From assembly GCF_024054565.1 (NCBI RefSeq), contig NZ_JAMXLR010000092.1, positions 434,001 to 498,000 of the forward strand: 64,000 nucleotides of DNA, in the 5' to 3' direction. A model generated the notes under the pieces. That model was given only the letters and a program-made list of their open reading frames with translations, did not search any database and was not told where the DNA came from. The position numbers and the translations under genes are program-made. The stretch is from Aeoliella straminimaris. Its GTDB lineage: Bacteria > Planctomycetota > Planctomycetia > Pirellulales > Lacipirellulaceae. Positions 17,590 to 26,537 of this stretch are shown piece after piece; the stretch's first letter is position 1; every line of letters begins with the position of its first letter.

Positions 17590-17859
17590 ATGCCGCTTAC
17601 TAAGGATCGGAAAGAAGAGCTGGTCGGTGATTTTGGACGCGACGCGAACGATTCGGGTTCGCCGGAGGTCCAAATCGCGCTGCTTACCAACCGCATCAGC
17701 CAGATGACCGAACACATGCAGCAGCACCCCCAGGACTATTCCAGTCGCCGGGGCTTGTTGCGCATGGTGAGTCGGCGCCGCCGTCTCCTGGACTATGTGA
17801 AGCGGCACAACCCGCAACTTTACCTCGACCTGCTGCGTCGCCTCGAGATTCGTAAGTAA
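17590..17859 (+). CDS. rpsO: 30S ribosomal protein S15
   Basis: An 89-residue protein of exactly the family length. The S15 signature is visible: DSGSPEVQIALLTNRISQMTEH and the 16S rRNA-binding end RRGLLRMVSRRRRLLDYVKRHN. S15 is an early-binding protein of the 30S platform. The gene precedes pnp as in many bacteria, though 378 bases separate the two. It is preceded by a structured leader (17389-17524) that may mediate autoregulation. Confidence 0.98.
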   Translation: MPLTKDRKEELVGDFGRDANDSGSPEVQIALLTNRISQMTEHMQQHPQDYSSRRGLLRMVSRRRRLLDYVKRHNPQLYLDLLRRLEIRK

Positions 17860-18237
17860 TCTCGCCGCACGCGTCAGATTCGGCCAACAAACCGCCCGGT
17901 GTTCTCGTTCTCGAGCGCAGCTAGCGCTTGGGTGCTGGGCCGGTTGGCCATTTCTCTGCTGCACTATCGTGCTCTTGCCGAATGTCGCCGCTTGAGTTTC
18001 ATCAAGCCAAAATTTTCGGGTAGTGATCGCAAGTCGTCCTGGACAGTCCAGGCATTCGTCGAGATCACCACTCGAAAGGATTCGCTTGATATGAAGCGAG
18101 TGTGCGGCCACCTTCGGCAGAGGTGCGTCTTGCACCATTCTCTGGGGAAGTGTTCGCCCTTTGGCCCGTCGGCGCCCTCCGCTCATAGGCAACGTAAATA
18201 AGTAAGTAAGAATAAGCTAAGTAGGAAAGACAGTATT
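17860..18237 (+). other. rpsO-pnp intergenic region
   Basis: No convincing gene. A hairpin TCGCTT (18082-18087)/AAGCGA (18094-18099) and an A-rich stretch of AAGTAAGTAAG-type repeats (about 18196-18225) just before the pnp ribosome site are the only features. No terminator is visible, so read-through from rpsO into pnp is possible. Confidence 0.45.
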
Positions 18238-20355
18238 GTGAATCGAGTCAAAGTAGAAAAACAAATCGGGCGTCAAGTTCTCAGTATCGAAACGGGTGCC
18301 GTGGCCAAGCAGGCCGCTGGTGCGTGCCTGGTGCAGTATGGCGAGACGGTGGTGATGGTCGCTGCGGCCCACAGCTCCCCTCGCCCCGGTATCGACTTCT
18401 TCCCGCTTACCTGCGACTACCGCGAGCGTCACGCCGCGGCGGGTAAGTTCCCCGGTGGCTTCCTGAAGCGGGAAGGTCGTCCCACGACCAAAGAAACCCT
18501 GACCTCCCGCTTGATGGACCGCCCGATCCGTCCCATGTTTGCCGACGGCTTCATGGACGAGGTGCAGATTCAAGCGTTCGTAATGTCGAGTGATCGCCAG
18601 ACCGACGGCGACATCCTGGCAATGAATGGTGCGAGCGCCGCACTGACGATCTCGCACTTGCCGTTCATGGGCCCGCTGGGCTCCGTGCGGTTGGGGCAGG
18701 TCGACGGCGAGTTCGTTGCCTTCCCCACGGCCGACGAGTTGGAGTTCAGCGACCTGGACATGATTGTCTCGGGCACCAAGGACGCCATCCTGATGATCGA
18801 AGGCTTCGCTCGCGAAATGCCTGAGGACCGGATGGCCGAGGCCTTGATGACGGCTCATAAGTACGTCGGTGAAATCTGCGACTTGCAGCTCGAGCTGGCC
18901 GAAAAGGTGCAGCCGCAAAAGATGGACTACGTGCCGCCGGCCGACGATGGCCTGCGGGACAAGATCAACGAGCAGTTCTACAACAAGCTGCACGCCGCGA
19001 AGCAGACCGAGGGCAAGCACGAACGTGCCGCCGCCTGCAGTGCCGTGAAGGAAGAAGCGCTTAGCACGCTGATTCCCGACCCCGATGCCGAAGGGGCCTT
19101 CTCCATGGCTTCGTTTGGCAAGAATTGGCACGACCTGGAAGAAAAGGTCATCCGCGACCTGATTCTCGCCGGCACCCGTGCCGATGGCCGCGACAACAAG
19201 TCGCTGCGTGCTATCGAATGCGAAGTCGACGTGCTGCCTCGCGTGCATGGTTCGGCCATCTTCCAGCGTGGTGAGACCCAGGCACTGGTCACCGTCACCC
19301 TGGGCACGGGGCGCGACGAACAACGCGTCGATGGCCTGTTCGAAGAGTACTCCAAGCGGTTCATGCTGGACTACAACTTCCCCTCGTTCTCGGTGGGCGA
19401 GTGCCGTCCGATTCGTGGCCCTGGCCGTCGTGAGATTGGCCACGGCATGCTGGCCGAGCGAAGCGTCAACCCGGTGCTGCCGGATCACGACGATTTCCCC
19501 TACACGATCCGCGTGATCTCGGACATCACCGAGAGCAACGGTTCCAGTTCGATGGCCAGCGTCTGTGGTGCCACTCTGGGCCTGATGGCCGCTGGCGTGC
19601 CGATCTCGAATCCGGTGGCCGGCATCTCGACCGGTTTGGTGAAGGAAGGCGACAACTTCGTCTTGCTGACCGACATCATCGGCGACGAAGATCACTTCGG
19701 CGACATGGACTTCAAGATTGCCGGTACGCAAAACGGCATCACGGGTATTCAGCTCGACCTGAAGATCAAGGGTATCAGCGAAGAGATCATCCGCGGCACG
19801 CTCGCCCAGTCGCGTGAAGCTCGGATGGAAATCCTGCGATCGATGCTCAGCACCATCCAGCGTCCGCGAACCAACACGGCTGCTTCGGCACCGCGATTGG
19901 TGCGGACCAATATCGTGCCCGACAAGATCGGCATGCTCATTGGCCCTGGTGGCAAGAATATTCGTTCCATTCAGGAAGATACCGGCTCGCAGATCGACAT
20001 CGACGAGGACGGCACCGTCACCATCGCCGCCGCGGACGAGGATTCCCTCAAGGCAGCCTTGGCCCGTGTCGAAGCCGTGACTGCCACGGTGCAAGTCGGC
20101 CGCATCTACGATGGAAAGGTCACCAGCATCAAGGACTTCGGTGCGTTCATCGAAATCCTGCCTGGCAAGGACGGTCTGTGCCACATCAGCGAACTGTCGA
20201 ACGACTACGTCTCGAGCGTGGCCGACATTCTGAGCGTGGGCGATCCGATTCAGGTGAAGGTGATCGCCGTGGACGAGCAGGACCGCGTCAAGCTGAGCCG
20301 CAAGGCCGTGCTGGCCGAAGCCGAAAGCAATGGCGAGCCCGCCGCTACGGAGTAA
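18238..20355 (+). CDS. pnp: Polyribonucleotide nucleotidyltransferase (PNPase)
   Basis: A 705-residue PNPase starting with GTG, with AGGAAAG upstream. Domain order is complete: RNase PH-like domain 1 (about 5-210), a helical linker, RNase PH-like domain 2 (about 300-530, with GRGRREIGHG-type active-site sequence near 400), KH domain (about 555-612, LIGPGGKNIRSIQ) and S1 domain (about 620-690, GKVTSIKDFGAFIE). The enzyme degrades RNA from the 3' end with phosphate as trimer. It follows rpsO and ends with its own terminator at 20390. Confidence 0.98.
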   Translation: MNRVKVEKQIGRQVLSIETGAVAKQAAGACLVQYGETVVMVAAAHSSPRPGIDFFPLTCDYRERHAAAGKFPGGFLKREGRPTTKETLTSRLMDRPIRPMFADGFMDEVQIQAFVMSSDRQTDGDILAMNGASAALTISHLPFMGPLGSVRLGQVDGEFVAFPTADELEFSDLDMIVSGTKDAILMIEGFAREMPEDRMAEALMTAHKYVGEICDLQLELAEKVQPQKMDYVPPADDGLRDKINEQFYNKLHAAKQTEGKHERAAACSAVKEEALSTLIPDPDAEGAFSMASFGKNWHDLEEKVIRDLILAGTRADGRDNKSLRAIECEVDVLPRVHGSAIFQRGETQALVTVTLGTGRDEQRVDGLFEEYSKRFMLDYNFPSFSVGECRPIRGPGRREIGHGMLAERSVNPVLPDHDDFPYTIRVISDITESNGSSSMASVCGATLGLMAAGVPISNPVAGISTGLVKEGDNFVLLTDIIGDEDHFGDMDFKIAGTQNGITGIQLDLKIKGISEEIIRGTLAQSREARMEILRSMLSTIQRPRTNTAASAPRLVRTNIVPDKIGMLIGPGGKNIRSIQEDTGSQIDIDEDGTVTIAAADEDSLKAALARVEAVTATVQVGRIYDGKVTSIKDFGAFIEILPGKDGLCHISELSNDYVSSVADILSVGDPIQVKVIAVDEQDRVKLSRKAVLAEAESNGEPAATE

Positions 20356-20389
20356 TCCCGCTGCGGCAAGCGAAAAGTCTGAAACCCAC

Positions 20390-20417
20390 ACGGGCCTCGC
20401 TTGCGGGGCCCGTTTTA
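20390..20417 (+). terminator. Intrinsic terminator of pnp
   Basis: ACGGGCC (20390-20396) pairs with GGCCCGT (20407-20413), 7 bp, followed by TTTT. It lies 35 bases after the pnp stop codon. Confidence 0.8.
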
Positions 20418-20422
20418 TTAGA

Positions 20423-20565
20423 GGGGTCAGTATTCAGGGATCAGGGGGCAGCGTATACGCTCGGCCCCGGAAGCTCCGTGCTAAAGAATCGAGCGCCGCC
20501 CAACGCCGCCCGGGTAGCACTGATGGGGCAATCCCTGACCCCCGACCCCTGCATCCCGACTCCTA
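20423..20565. repeat. Inverted pair of GTCAGTATTCAGGG / CCCTGACCCC-type repeats
   Basis: The sequence TCAGTATTCAGGGATCAGGG (20428-20447) is mirrored by an inverted, CCCTGACCCCCGACCCC-like copy at 20531-20560, about 85 bases apart. The right-hand copy abuts the start codon of the histidine kinase gene (20570) and is kin to the repeats at 24931-24970 and 32559-32594. Confidence 0.55.
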
Positions 20566-20569
20566 CGAA

Positions 20570-21331
20570 ATGTCTGAGCAAACCACTTCCGCCGTCCAGC
20601 GATTGATGGACCAGTACACCGAGATCGCTCGGCTGGCGGGGGCGCTCGCGCATGAGATCAAGAACCCGCTGTCCACCATCCGGCTGAATCTGCAGTTGCT
20701 GGCCGAGGACATCGAAGACGAACCCTCGCCGCACCAACATCGCTCGCTCCGCCGGGTAGCGACCATGCAGAGCGAATGCCAGCGGCTGCAGGGGTTGCTG
20801 GACGACTTCCTGAACTTTGCCAAAGTCCGCAAGCTAACGCTCAAGCCCACCGACTTGAACCACGAATTGGCCGACCTGCTCGACTTCTTCGCACCCGAGG
20901 CCGAAGCAGCCGGTGTGGAGGTGGTGCGATACTTCGATCCCGATTTGCCGACGGTGCTGCTGGATCGCGAGTCGTTCCGCGGTGGAGTGCTCAACCTGCT
21001 GCTGAACGCCAAGCAGGCAATGCCCGATGGGGGACAGCTCACCGTGGCGACCAGTGGCGATGGAGAGTGGGTGCTGCTGCACCTGATCGACACCGGCTGC
21101 GGCATGGACGACCAGACCGCCGCGCGGATGTTCGAGACCTTCTACTCCACGAAGCCGGGCGGTTCGGGGCTCGGGCTGCCGACCACCAGCAAGATCATCG
21201 AAGCCCACGGCGGAGAGATTCGTGTGCAGACCGAAGTCGACCGCGGGACCCGCTTTACTATCTCGCTTCCTGTTCCACCGCGACTGCCGGGGCAGGGCGG
21301 TGTCGAACGCGAAGTGGTGCTGCCCGAATAG
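20570..21331 (+). CDS. Soluble sensor histidine kinase (NtrB/ZraS-like core)
   Basis: A 253-residue kinase that has only the transmitter core. The phosphoacceptor is His28 in ALAHEIKNPLS, followed by the ATPase boxes NLLLNAKQAM (N), DTGCGM (G1), FYSTK (F) and GGSGLGL (G2). There is no membrane segment, PAS or GAF domain, so the input must come from a partner or from regulation by the about 27 residues before the His. The ATG at 20570 was chosen because the longer frame runs through repeat DNA. The response-regulator gene follows 132 bases later on the same strand; together they form a two-component pair. Confidence 0.93.
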   Translation: MSEQTTSAVQRLMDQYTEIARLAGALAHEIKNPLSTIRLNLQLLAEDIEDEPSPHQHRSLRRVATMQSECQRLQGLLDDFLNFAKVRKLTLKPTDLNHELADLLDFFAPEAEAAGVEVVRYFDPDLPTVLLDRESFRGGVLNLLLNAKQAMPDGGQLTVATSGDGEWVLLHLIDTGCGMDDQTAARMFETFYSTKPGGSGLGLPTTSKIIEAHGGEIRVQTEVDRGTRFTISLPVPPRLPGQGGVEREVVLPE

Positions 21332-21463
21332 TCCGAACGTGTGGATCGCCATCCCCCGCAGGCATTGCATGGCAAGCTTTGACGGTCGGTTGGCGAAGCC
21401 ATTGCAATCCGCCATAATCCTGCACAATTCGCGTTGATCCGCGTCGAAATCCATCTTTGAATC

Positions 21464-22852
21464 ATGGCGAAATCGAAAGCTGCTCAAGTTGGCCCTCCCA
21501 TCAACGTGCTGGTGATCGACGACGATCATGCGCACGCGGAGACCATTGCCGATAGTCTGTCGAGCCAAGGCTACGCCTGCACGCTCGCCACGACCGGGCA
21601 GGAGGGTGCCGATCTGATGGAGCGGCATTCGTTCGAGATCGTCGTCACCGATCTCAAGATGCCGAAGGTCGGTGGGCTGGAGATTCTGGCCAAGGCCAAG
21701 GACGACCTGCCCGACGCCGAGGTGATCATGGTCACCGGGCACGGCACCGTGGAGTCGGCCGTCGAGGCCATGCGCGAGGGGGCCTCGCACTTCCTGCTCA
21801 AGCCGCTCGACCTGGGTCAGCTCCGCAGCGTGGTCGACAACGCGGCCCGCGCACAGCACCTCCGCCGCGCGAATGCCGAGCTGAGTCGCCGGTTGGACGA
21901 GAAGTTCGGCTTCGAAGGTTTGATTGGCAACAGCCCACCGATGCAGGACCTGATCGAACGGCTCCGCCGCATCGCGCCGACCGATGCGACGGTGCTGATT
22001 GAAGGCGAAACCGGTACCGGCAAGGAGTTGGTCGCCCAGGCGATTCACCAGAACAGCCCGCGGAAGAACCGGCACTTCGTGGGGCTGAACTGTGCGGCCC
22101 TGAGCGAGCACATCCTCGAAGGCGAATTGTTCGGCAGCGTGCCCGGCGCGTTCACCGACGCCCGCGACAGGATGGGAAAGTTCGAATACGCCGACGGCGG
22201 GACACTGTTCCTCGACGAAGTGGGCGACATGCCGGTGCCGACGCAGATTAAGCTGCTACGCGTGCTGGAGAGTCGCGAGATCACTCGCGTTGGCAGCAAC
22301 GAGACGGTGAAGGTCGACGTGCGAATCATTTCGGCTACCAACCGCAATCTGGAAGAAGCGGTGGCCAGCGGCGAGTTTCGCGAGGACCTGTACCACCGCC
22401 TGAAGGTGATCAGCCTGAAGCTGCCGAGCCTGGCCGAGCGGACGCAGGACATCCCGCTGTTGGTGGACCACTTCACCAAGATTCACGCCGCGCGGCACGG
22501 CAAGAAGATCAAGAGCATGACCACGGCCGCCCGCCGCCGATTAATGGCCCATAGCTGGACCGGCAACGTCCGGCAGCTTTCCAATACCATCGATAGCATG
22601 GTGGTGGTCGACTATGACGAGGTGCTCGACCTGGACGACCTGCCCCCCGAGTTCAGCCCGCCGGAGAGCGAGTCGGGCGGCTCCGCCGCCGACGGCCTGC
22701 ACACGCTGGTGGGTAAGCCGCTGTCGGAGATCGAAGGTCTGTTCATCGCCGAAACGCTCAAAGTGACCGGCGGCAACCGCGAAGAAGCCGCCAGCATGCT
22801 GGGCATCGGCGAGCGGACACTGTATCGGAAGATTAAGGAGTATGATTTGTGA
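21464..22852 (+). CDS. NtrC-family sigma-54-dependent response regulator
   Basis: A 462-residue activator with receiver domain (about 12-130; phosphoacceptor Asp63 in VVTDLKMPK, acidic cluster IDDDH at 18-22), AAA+ domain (about 155-390; Walker A GETGTGKE, Walker B GTLFLDEVGD) and a C-terminal Fis-type helix-turn-helix (about 420-462; GNREEAASMLGIGERTLYRKI). The sigma-54 contact loop reads GAFTDA where most members have GAFTGA. Its partner kinase lies just upstream. Targets are unknown; no -24/-12 promoter was recognised in the window. Confidence 0.96.
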   Translation: MAKSKAAQVGPPINVLVIDDDHAHAETIADSLSSQGYACTLATTGQEGADLMERHSFEIVVTDLKMPKVGGLEILAKAKDDLPDAEVIMVTGHGTVESAVEAMREGASHFLLKPLDLGQLRSVVDNAARAQHLRRANAELSRRLDEKFGFEGLIGNSPPMQDLIERLRRIAPTDATVLIEGETGTGKELVAQAIHQNSPRKNRHFVGLNCAALSEHILEGELFGSVPGAFTDARDRMGKFEYADGGTLFLDEVGDMPVPTQIKLLRVLESREITRVGSNETVKVDVRIISATNRNLEEAVASGEFREDLYHRLKVISLKLPSLAERTQDIPLLVDHFTKIHAARHGKKIKSMTTAARRRLMAHSWTGNVRQLSNTIDSMVVVDYDEVLDLDDLPPEFSPPESESGGSAADGLHTLVGKPLSEIEGLFIAETLKVTGGNREEAASMLGIGERTLYRKIKEYDL

Positions 22853-22939
22853 ATGATGAATTGCGAGTGACGGATGACGCAAGCATTCGTCCCACGTCCA
22901 ACGAATAACAACCACGGATCGACCACGGACGAACGAAAG

Positions 22940-24805
22940 ATGCCTAGGATTCAGCAACTCTCTGCTTCGGTGGTGAATAAGATTGCCGCCGGGGAAGTGA
23001 TCGAGCGGCCCGCGAGCGTGGTGAAGGAGTTGCTGGAAAACTCCATCGATGCCGGCGCCACTCGCGTCGATGTGCGGCTCGAAGCAGGGGGCCGGGATCT
23101 GATCCGTGTCACGGACAACGGCTGCGGGATCGAGCCCGACGACCTGATGCTCGCCGTGTCGAATCATGCGACCAGCAAGATTGTCTCGGCGGACGACTTG
23201 TTCGAAGTCGGCACCATGGGGTTCCGTGGCGAAGCGCTAGCATCGATTGCCGAGGTGAGTCGCACCCTGTTGCGGACGCGGACCGCCGAGGCCAACTCGG
23301 GCGCCGAGCTTCGCGTGAACGGTGGCGTTGCCGAAGCCATTCAGCCGGCCGGCTGTCCGGTGGGCACCACCATCGAGGTCCGCGACCTGTTCTTCAACAC
23401 CCCGGTTCGGCAACGCTTCTTGCGGACGCCGCAGACCGAAATTGGCCACGCCACCGAGGCGTTCGTGCGCATCGCCCTGGCCAACCCCAAGGTGCATTGT
23501 AGGCTGGAACATGGCCAGCGAGAGGTGCACGACCTGCCGCCCACCGACGACTGGCGGGTCCGCATCGCCGCATTGTTTGGCGACGAACTGGCCGAATCGC
23601 TCATCGAAGTCGAAAGCGTCGACCCGCCGATCTCGCTGCGGGGCTACGCCGCCAATCCGCAGTACAGCCGGGCCAATAACCGCTTGCAGTATTTGTTCCT
23701 CAATGGTCGCAACATTCGCGATCGGGCCCTGCAGCACGCCCTGGGCGAGGCGTACCGCGGATTGCTGCTTACCGGGCGATATCCGATTTGTTTTTTAAGA
23801 TTCGACATGCCGGCCAACCTGGCCGACGTAAACGTTCACCCCACGAAGCTGGAAGTCCGCTTTCAGGATGGCGGGCGGCTTTACAGTCAGCTGCTGAGCA
23901 CGCTCCGCAGTAAGTTCTTGTCGAGCGACCTGCGGGCTGGTCCGGGAGGGCAGGGGGTGTCGCCCACTCGCGAGGAGGACCAGGCCGCCGGCGGCGCCAG
24001 CCAGATGGTCGATTGGGCCAAAGAGCAGCTCACCCAGCGACGTTTCGACTCGACCGACGCGCCGAGCCCCGCCTCGCGGGCGGTGGGCGAACCGCTCGTG
24101 ATGCACCGCCTGCCGCAGGAATTCAAGCCGTTTCCCGATGCCGGTCCCACTCGGCACCAACCCACCCCGGCGGAAATGGCCAGCGGCGACTATGCGCCCG
24201 AGCCCGCTGCCGAGCCGGCAGTACCACGGGCGATGGGCGCCAAGGTGATTCAATTGCACAATCGGTACTTGATTGTCGAGACTGACAGCGGCATGGAGAT
24301 CATTGACCAGCACGCGCTGCACGAGCGGATCCTATACGAGCAGATTCGCGCCAAAGTGGCCGCTGGCAGCCTGGAGACCCAGGCCCTGCTGGTGCCCGAG
24401 CCGGTGGATCTGGCGTCCGACGAGGCGGCCGCGGCCCTGGAGCAGCGCGAGTTGCTCAAGAAGCTGGGGGTCGTGATTGAACCTTTCGGTGGCGACACGG
24501 TCCTGGTCTCCAGCTACCCGGCCATGCTGGCCAACCTTCCCCCAGGAGAGGTACTGCACGACGTGGTCAATCGGCTGACCGCATCCGATCGCCTGCCCGA
24601 GGCGACCGACCTGATGGACGATTTGCTCCATACCGTTGCGTGCAAGGCGGCGGTAAAATATGGGGATCGGCTGACGCCCGACGAGATCACGGCGCTGTTG
24701 GAACACCGGCACCTGACCCAGAATCACCACCATTGCCCCCACGGTCGCCCGACCGCCCTGGTCTTCAGTTGCGACGACCTGGACAAGCAATTTAAGCGGA
24801 TTTGA
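22940..24805 (+). CDS. mutL: DNA mismatch repair protein MutL, endonuclease type
   Basis: A 621-residue MutL. The N-terminal GHKL ATPase shows NSIDAGA, TDNGCGI and TMGFRGEAL; a Pro/Ala-rich linker runs about residues 335-430; the C-terminal domain carries the endonuclease metal motif DQHALHERILYE (from about 456) and CPHGRPT (near 598). That motif marks MutL proteins that nick DNA themselves, in organisms without MutH. The ATG at 22940 gives the conserved opening MPRIQQLSASVVNKIAAGEVIERP; an in-frame ATG at 22874 adds only repeat-derived residues. mutS is not in the window. Confidence 0.97.
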   Translation: MPRIQQLSASVVNKIAAGEVIERPASVVKELLENSIDAGATRVDVRLEAGGRDLIRVTDNGCGIEPDDLMLAVSNHATSKIVSADDLFEVGTMGFRGEALASIAEVSRTLLRTRTAEANSGAELRVNGGVAEAIQPAGCPVGTTIEVRDLFFNTPVRQRFLRTPQTEIGHATEAFVRIALANPKVHCRLEHGQREVHDLPPTDDWRVRIAALFGDELAESLIEVESVDPPISLRGYAANPQYSRANNRLQYLFLNGRNIRDRALQHALGEAYRGLLLTGRYPICFLRFDMPANLADVNVHPTKLEVRFQDGGRLYSQLLSTLRSKFLSSDLRAGPGGQGVSPTREEDQAAGGASQMVDWAKEQLTQRRFDSTDAPSPASRAVGEPLVMHRLPQEFKPFPDAGPTRHQPTPAEMASGDYAPEPAAEPAVPRAMGAKVIQLHNRYLIVETDSGMEIIDQHALHERILYEQIRAKVAAGSLETQALLVPEPVDLASDEAAAALEQRELLKKLGVVIEPFGGDTVLVSSYPAMLANLPPGEVLHDVVNRLTASDRLPEATDLMDDLLHTVACKAAVKYGDRLTPDEITALLEHRHLTQNHHHCPHGRPTALVFSCDDLDKQFKRI

Positions 24806-24930
24806 GAGGTTCAGGTTTCGGAAGTGGGGCGTCAGAGGGCCAACGCTGGCGAGAACCCGCCACCGAATTGCAGAGTCTGGTGGTTTGAATCACACTAGAT
24901 CGTTCCTTTTACATTGAAGTCAGGCGCTCC

Positions 24931-24970
24931 GTCCCTGACCCCTGAATCCCGACCCCTGACCCCTCCTCCC
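24931..24970. repeat. GACCCCTGAATCCC-type repeat abutting aroDE
   Basis: Tandem variants of CCCTGACCCCTGAATCCC and GACCCCTGACCCC run directly into the ATG at 24971 and leave no room for a ribosome site. Kin sequences lie at 20531-20560 and 32559-32594. Confidence 0.6.
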
Positions 24971-26458
24971 ATGATTTGCGTTTCGATAGGTCGTAGCCGT
25001 CACAAGCACCTCTTGGCCGAGTACCACGAGCTGGTCAAACGTGGCGCGCAGCTCGTAGAGCTGCGATTGGACTACGTAGCGAGCCGGCTGAACCTGCAGC
25101 GATTGCTCAAGGATCGCCCTTGCCCCGTGATCATAACCTGCCGCCGCGAAGAGGATGGCGGCAAGTTCAGCGGCGAAGAGCAGGCCCGGCAGATGGTGCT
25201 CCGTGAAGCGGTCGCCCTGGGCGCGGAGTACGTCGACCTGGAAGACGACATCGCGGAGAGCATCCCGCGGTATGGCCAGTCGAAGCGGATTATCAGCTAC
25301 CACAACTTCCGCCACACGCCGGACGACCTGGACGAAATCTACAAGCGGCTCTCGAGTCTCGACGCGGACATCGTGAAGATCACCACCATGGCGCAGAATC
25401 CGCACGACAATCTGCGGATGCTGGAAATGGTGAAGAATGCTGATTTGCCGACCGTTGGCATGTGCATGGGCGACATTGGCACCCCGTCGCGGATCCTGAT
25501 GGGCAAGTACGGCGCGCCGTTCTCCTATGCCACGTTCCACCACGAGCGGGCACTCGCTCCGGGGCAGTTGGCCTTCGACCAGATGAAGGACCTGTACCGC
25601 TACGACTCGATTACCGAAGACACCCAGGTGTTCGGCGTGATCGCCGACCCAATTGCCCATAGCCTGAGCCCGCATATTCACAATGCGGCGCTCGCCGAGC
25701 AGGGCGTGAACGCCGTGTACGTGCCGTTCCGGGTGCCGCCCGACTCGCTGAGCCAGTTTATCGAGGATGTTCCGCGGCTGGGTATCAAGGGCCTTAGCGT
25801 CACCATTCCCCACAAGGAAGCGGTGAAGAAGCACGTGACCAAGGTCACTCCGGCCGTCAAAGGAATCAAGGCTGTTAACACCCTGGTGTTCCGCGATGGC
25901 GAGGTGATCGGTTGCAACACCGATTGCACAGCCGCGATGGACGCGCTGGAGCATGCGATGGGCGGCGCGGGGCAAGAGGCGAGTCCGCTGCAAGACAAGC
26001 GGGTACTGTTGATGGGGGCCGGCGGCGTCTCGCGTGCCATCCTGTATGGACTCAAGCAGCGCGGTGCACGGACCATCCTTGCCAGCCGCACCCGCGAGCG
26101 GGCCGATAAGCTGTCCACCGAGTTTGGAGCCAAGGCCGTCGATTGGGGCGCCCGGCATACCGTTCCAGTTGATGTAGTGATCAACGGAACTCCCATTGGC
26201 ATGCACCCCAATGTCGACGAAACGCCTTACAACCGCTCGTACCTCAAGCCGTCGATGCTGGTGTTCGACACGGTCTACAATCCCGAGTCGACGCTGCTGA
26301 TCAAAGAAGCCCGCAGCCATGGCTGCCACACAGTGACCGGCGTGGAGATGTTCGTCGGTCAGGCAAAGCTGCAGTACTATCTCTTTACGAATAAGGAAGC
26401 GCCTCTCGACGTGATGAAGGCGACGTTGAAGCGAGTGACCGGTCCGGTGAAGTATTAG
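24971..26458 (+). CDS. aroDE: Fused 3-dehydroquinate dehydratase / shikimate dehydrogenase
   Basis: A 495-residue bifunctional enzyme for steps three and four of the shikimate pathway. The N-terminal part (about 1-215) is a type I dehydroquinase: ELRLDY, catalytic His111 in SYHNF and Schiff-base Lys136 in DIVKITT. The C-terminal part (about 221-490) is AroE: substrate site SLSPHIHN, catalytic Lys282 in TIPHKE, Asp318 in NTDCTAAM and NADP loop GAGGVSRA. The same order is found in plant and some chlamydial/planctomycete fusions. The ATG at 24971 follows repeat DNA. aroK lies 79 bases downstream and supplies the next step. Confidence 0.96.
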   Translation: MICVSIGRSRHKHLLAEYHELVKRGAQLVELRLDYVASRLNLQRLLKDRPCPVIITCRREEDGGKFSGEEQARQMVLREAVALGAEYVDLEDDIAESIPRYGQSKRIISYHNFRHTPDDLDEIYKRLSSLDADIVKITTMAQNPHDNLRMLEMVKNADLPTVGMCMGDIGTPSRILMGKYGAPFSYATFHHERALAPGQLAFDQMKDLYRYDSITEDTQVFGVIADPIAHSLSPHIHNAALAEQGVNAVYVPFRVPPDSLSQFIEDVPRLGIKGLSVTIPHKEAVKKHVTKVTPAVKGIKAVNTLVFRDGEVIGCNTDCTAAMDALEHAMGGAGQEASPLQDKRVLLMGAGGVSRAILYGLKQRGARTILASRTRERADKLSTEFGAKAVDWGARHTVPVDVVINGTPIGMHPNVDETPYNRSYLKPSMLVFDTVYNPESTLLIKEARSHGCHTVTGVEMFVGQAKLQYYLFTNKEAPLDVMKATLKRVTGPVKY

Positions 26459-26469
26459 GGTAAGCGGCT

Positions 26470-26497
26470 TTTGGCTGTAGGCCGTAGGCTGTAAGCT
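26470..26497. repeat. GGCTGTAGGCCGTAGGCTGTAAG repeat
   Basis: Three degenerate units of GGCTGTAG/GCCGTAG/GCTGTAAG lie in the short aroDE-aroK gap. Such sequences resemble dispersed intergenic repeats of planctomycete genomes. Confidence 0.45.
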
Positions 26498-26537
26498 ATG
26501 GACTTGCCTGCCACCGACCACTGTTCACTCGAAGCCC

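Noticed and set aside
17899..18201. A 100-residue frame between rpsO and pnp
   Set aside because: It has no recognisable motif, no ribosome site and low-complexity composition.
18217..20391. A 724-residue open frame antisense to pnp, and similar long antisense frames over the EF-G-like gene (37561-39669), aroDE (24920-26521), the kinase/regulator pair (20834-22111), the glycosidase (40551-41975) and the S9 peptidase (3465-4535)
   Set aside because: They mirror real genes codon by codon; GC-rich third positions remove stop codons on the other strand. They contain no domains and have His/Arg/Val-rich composition.
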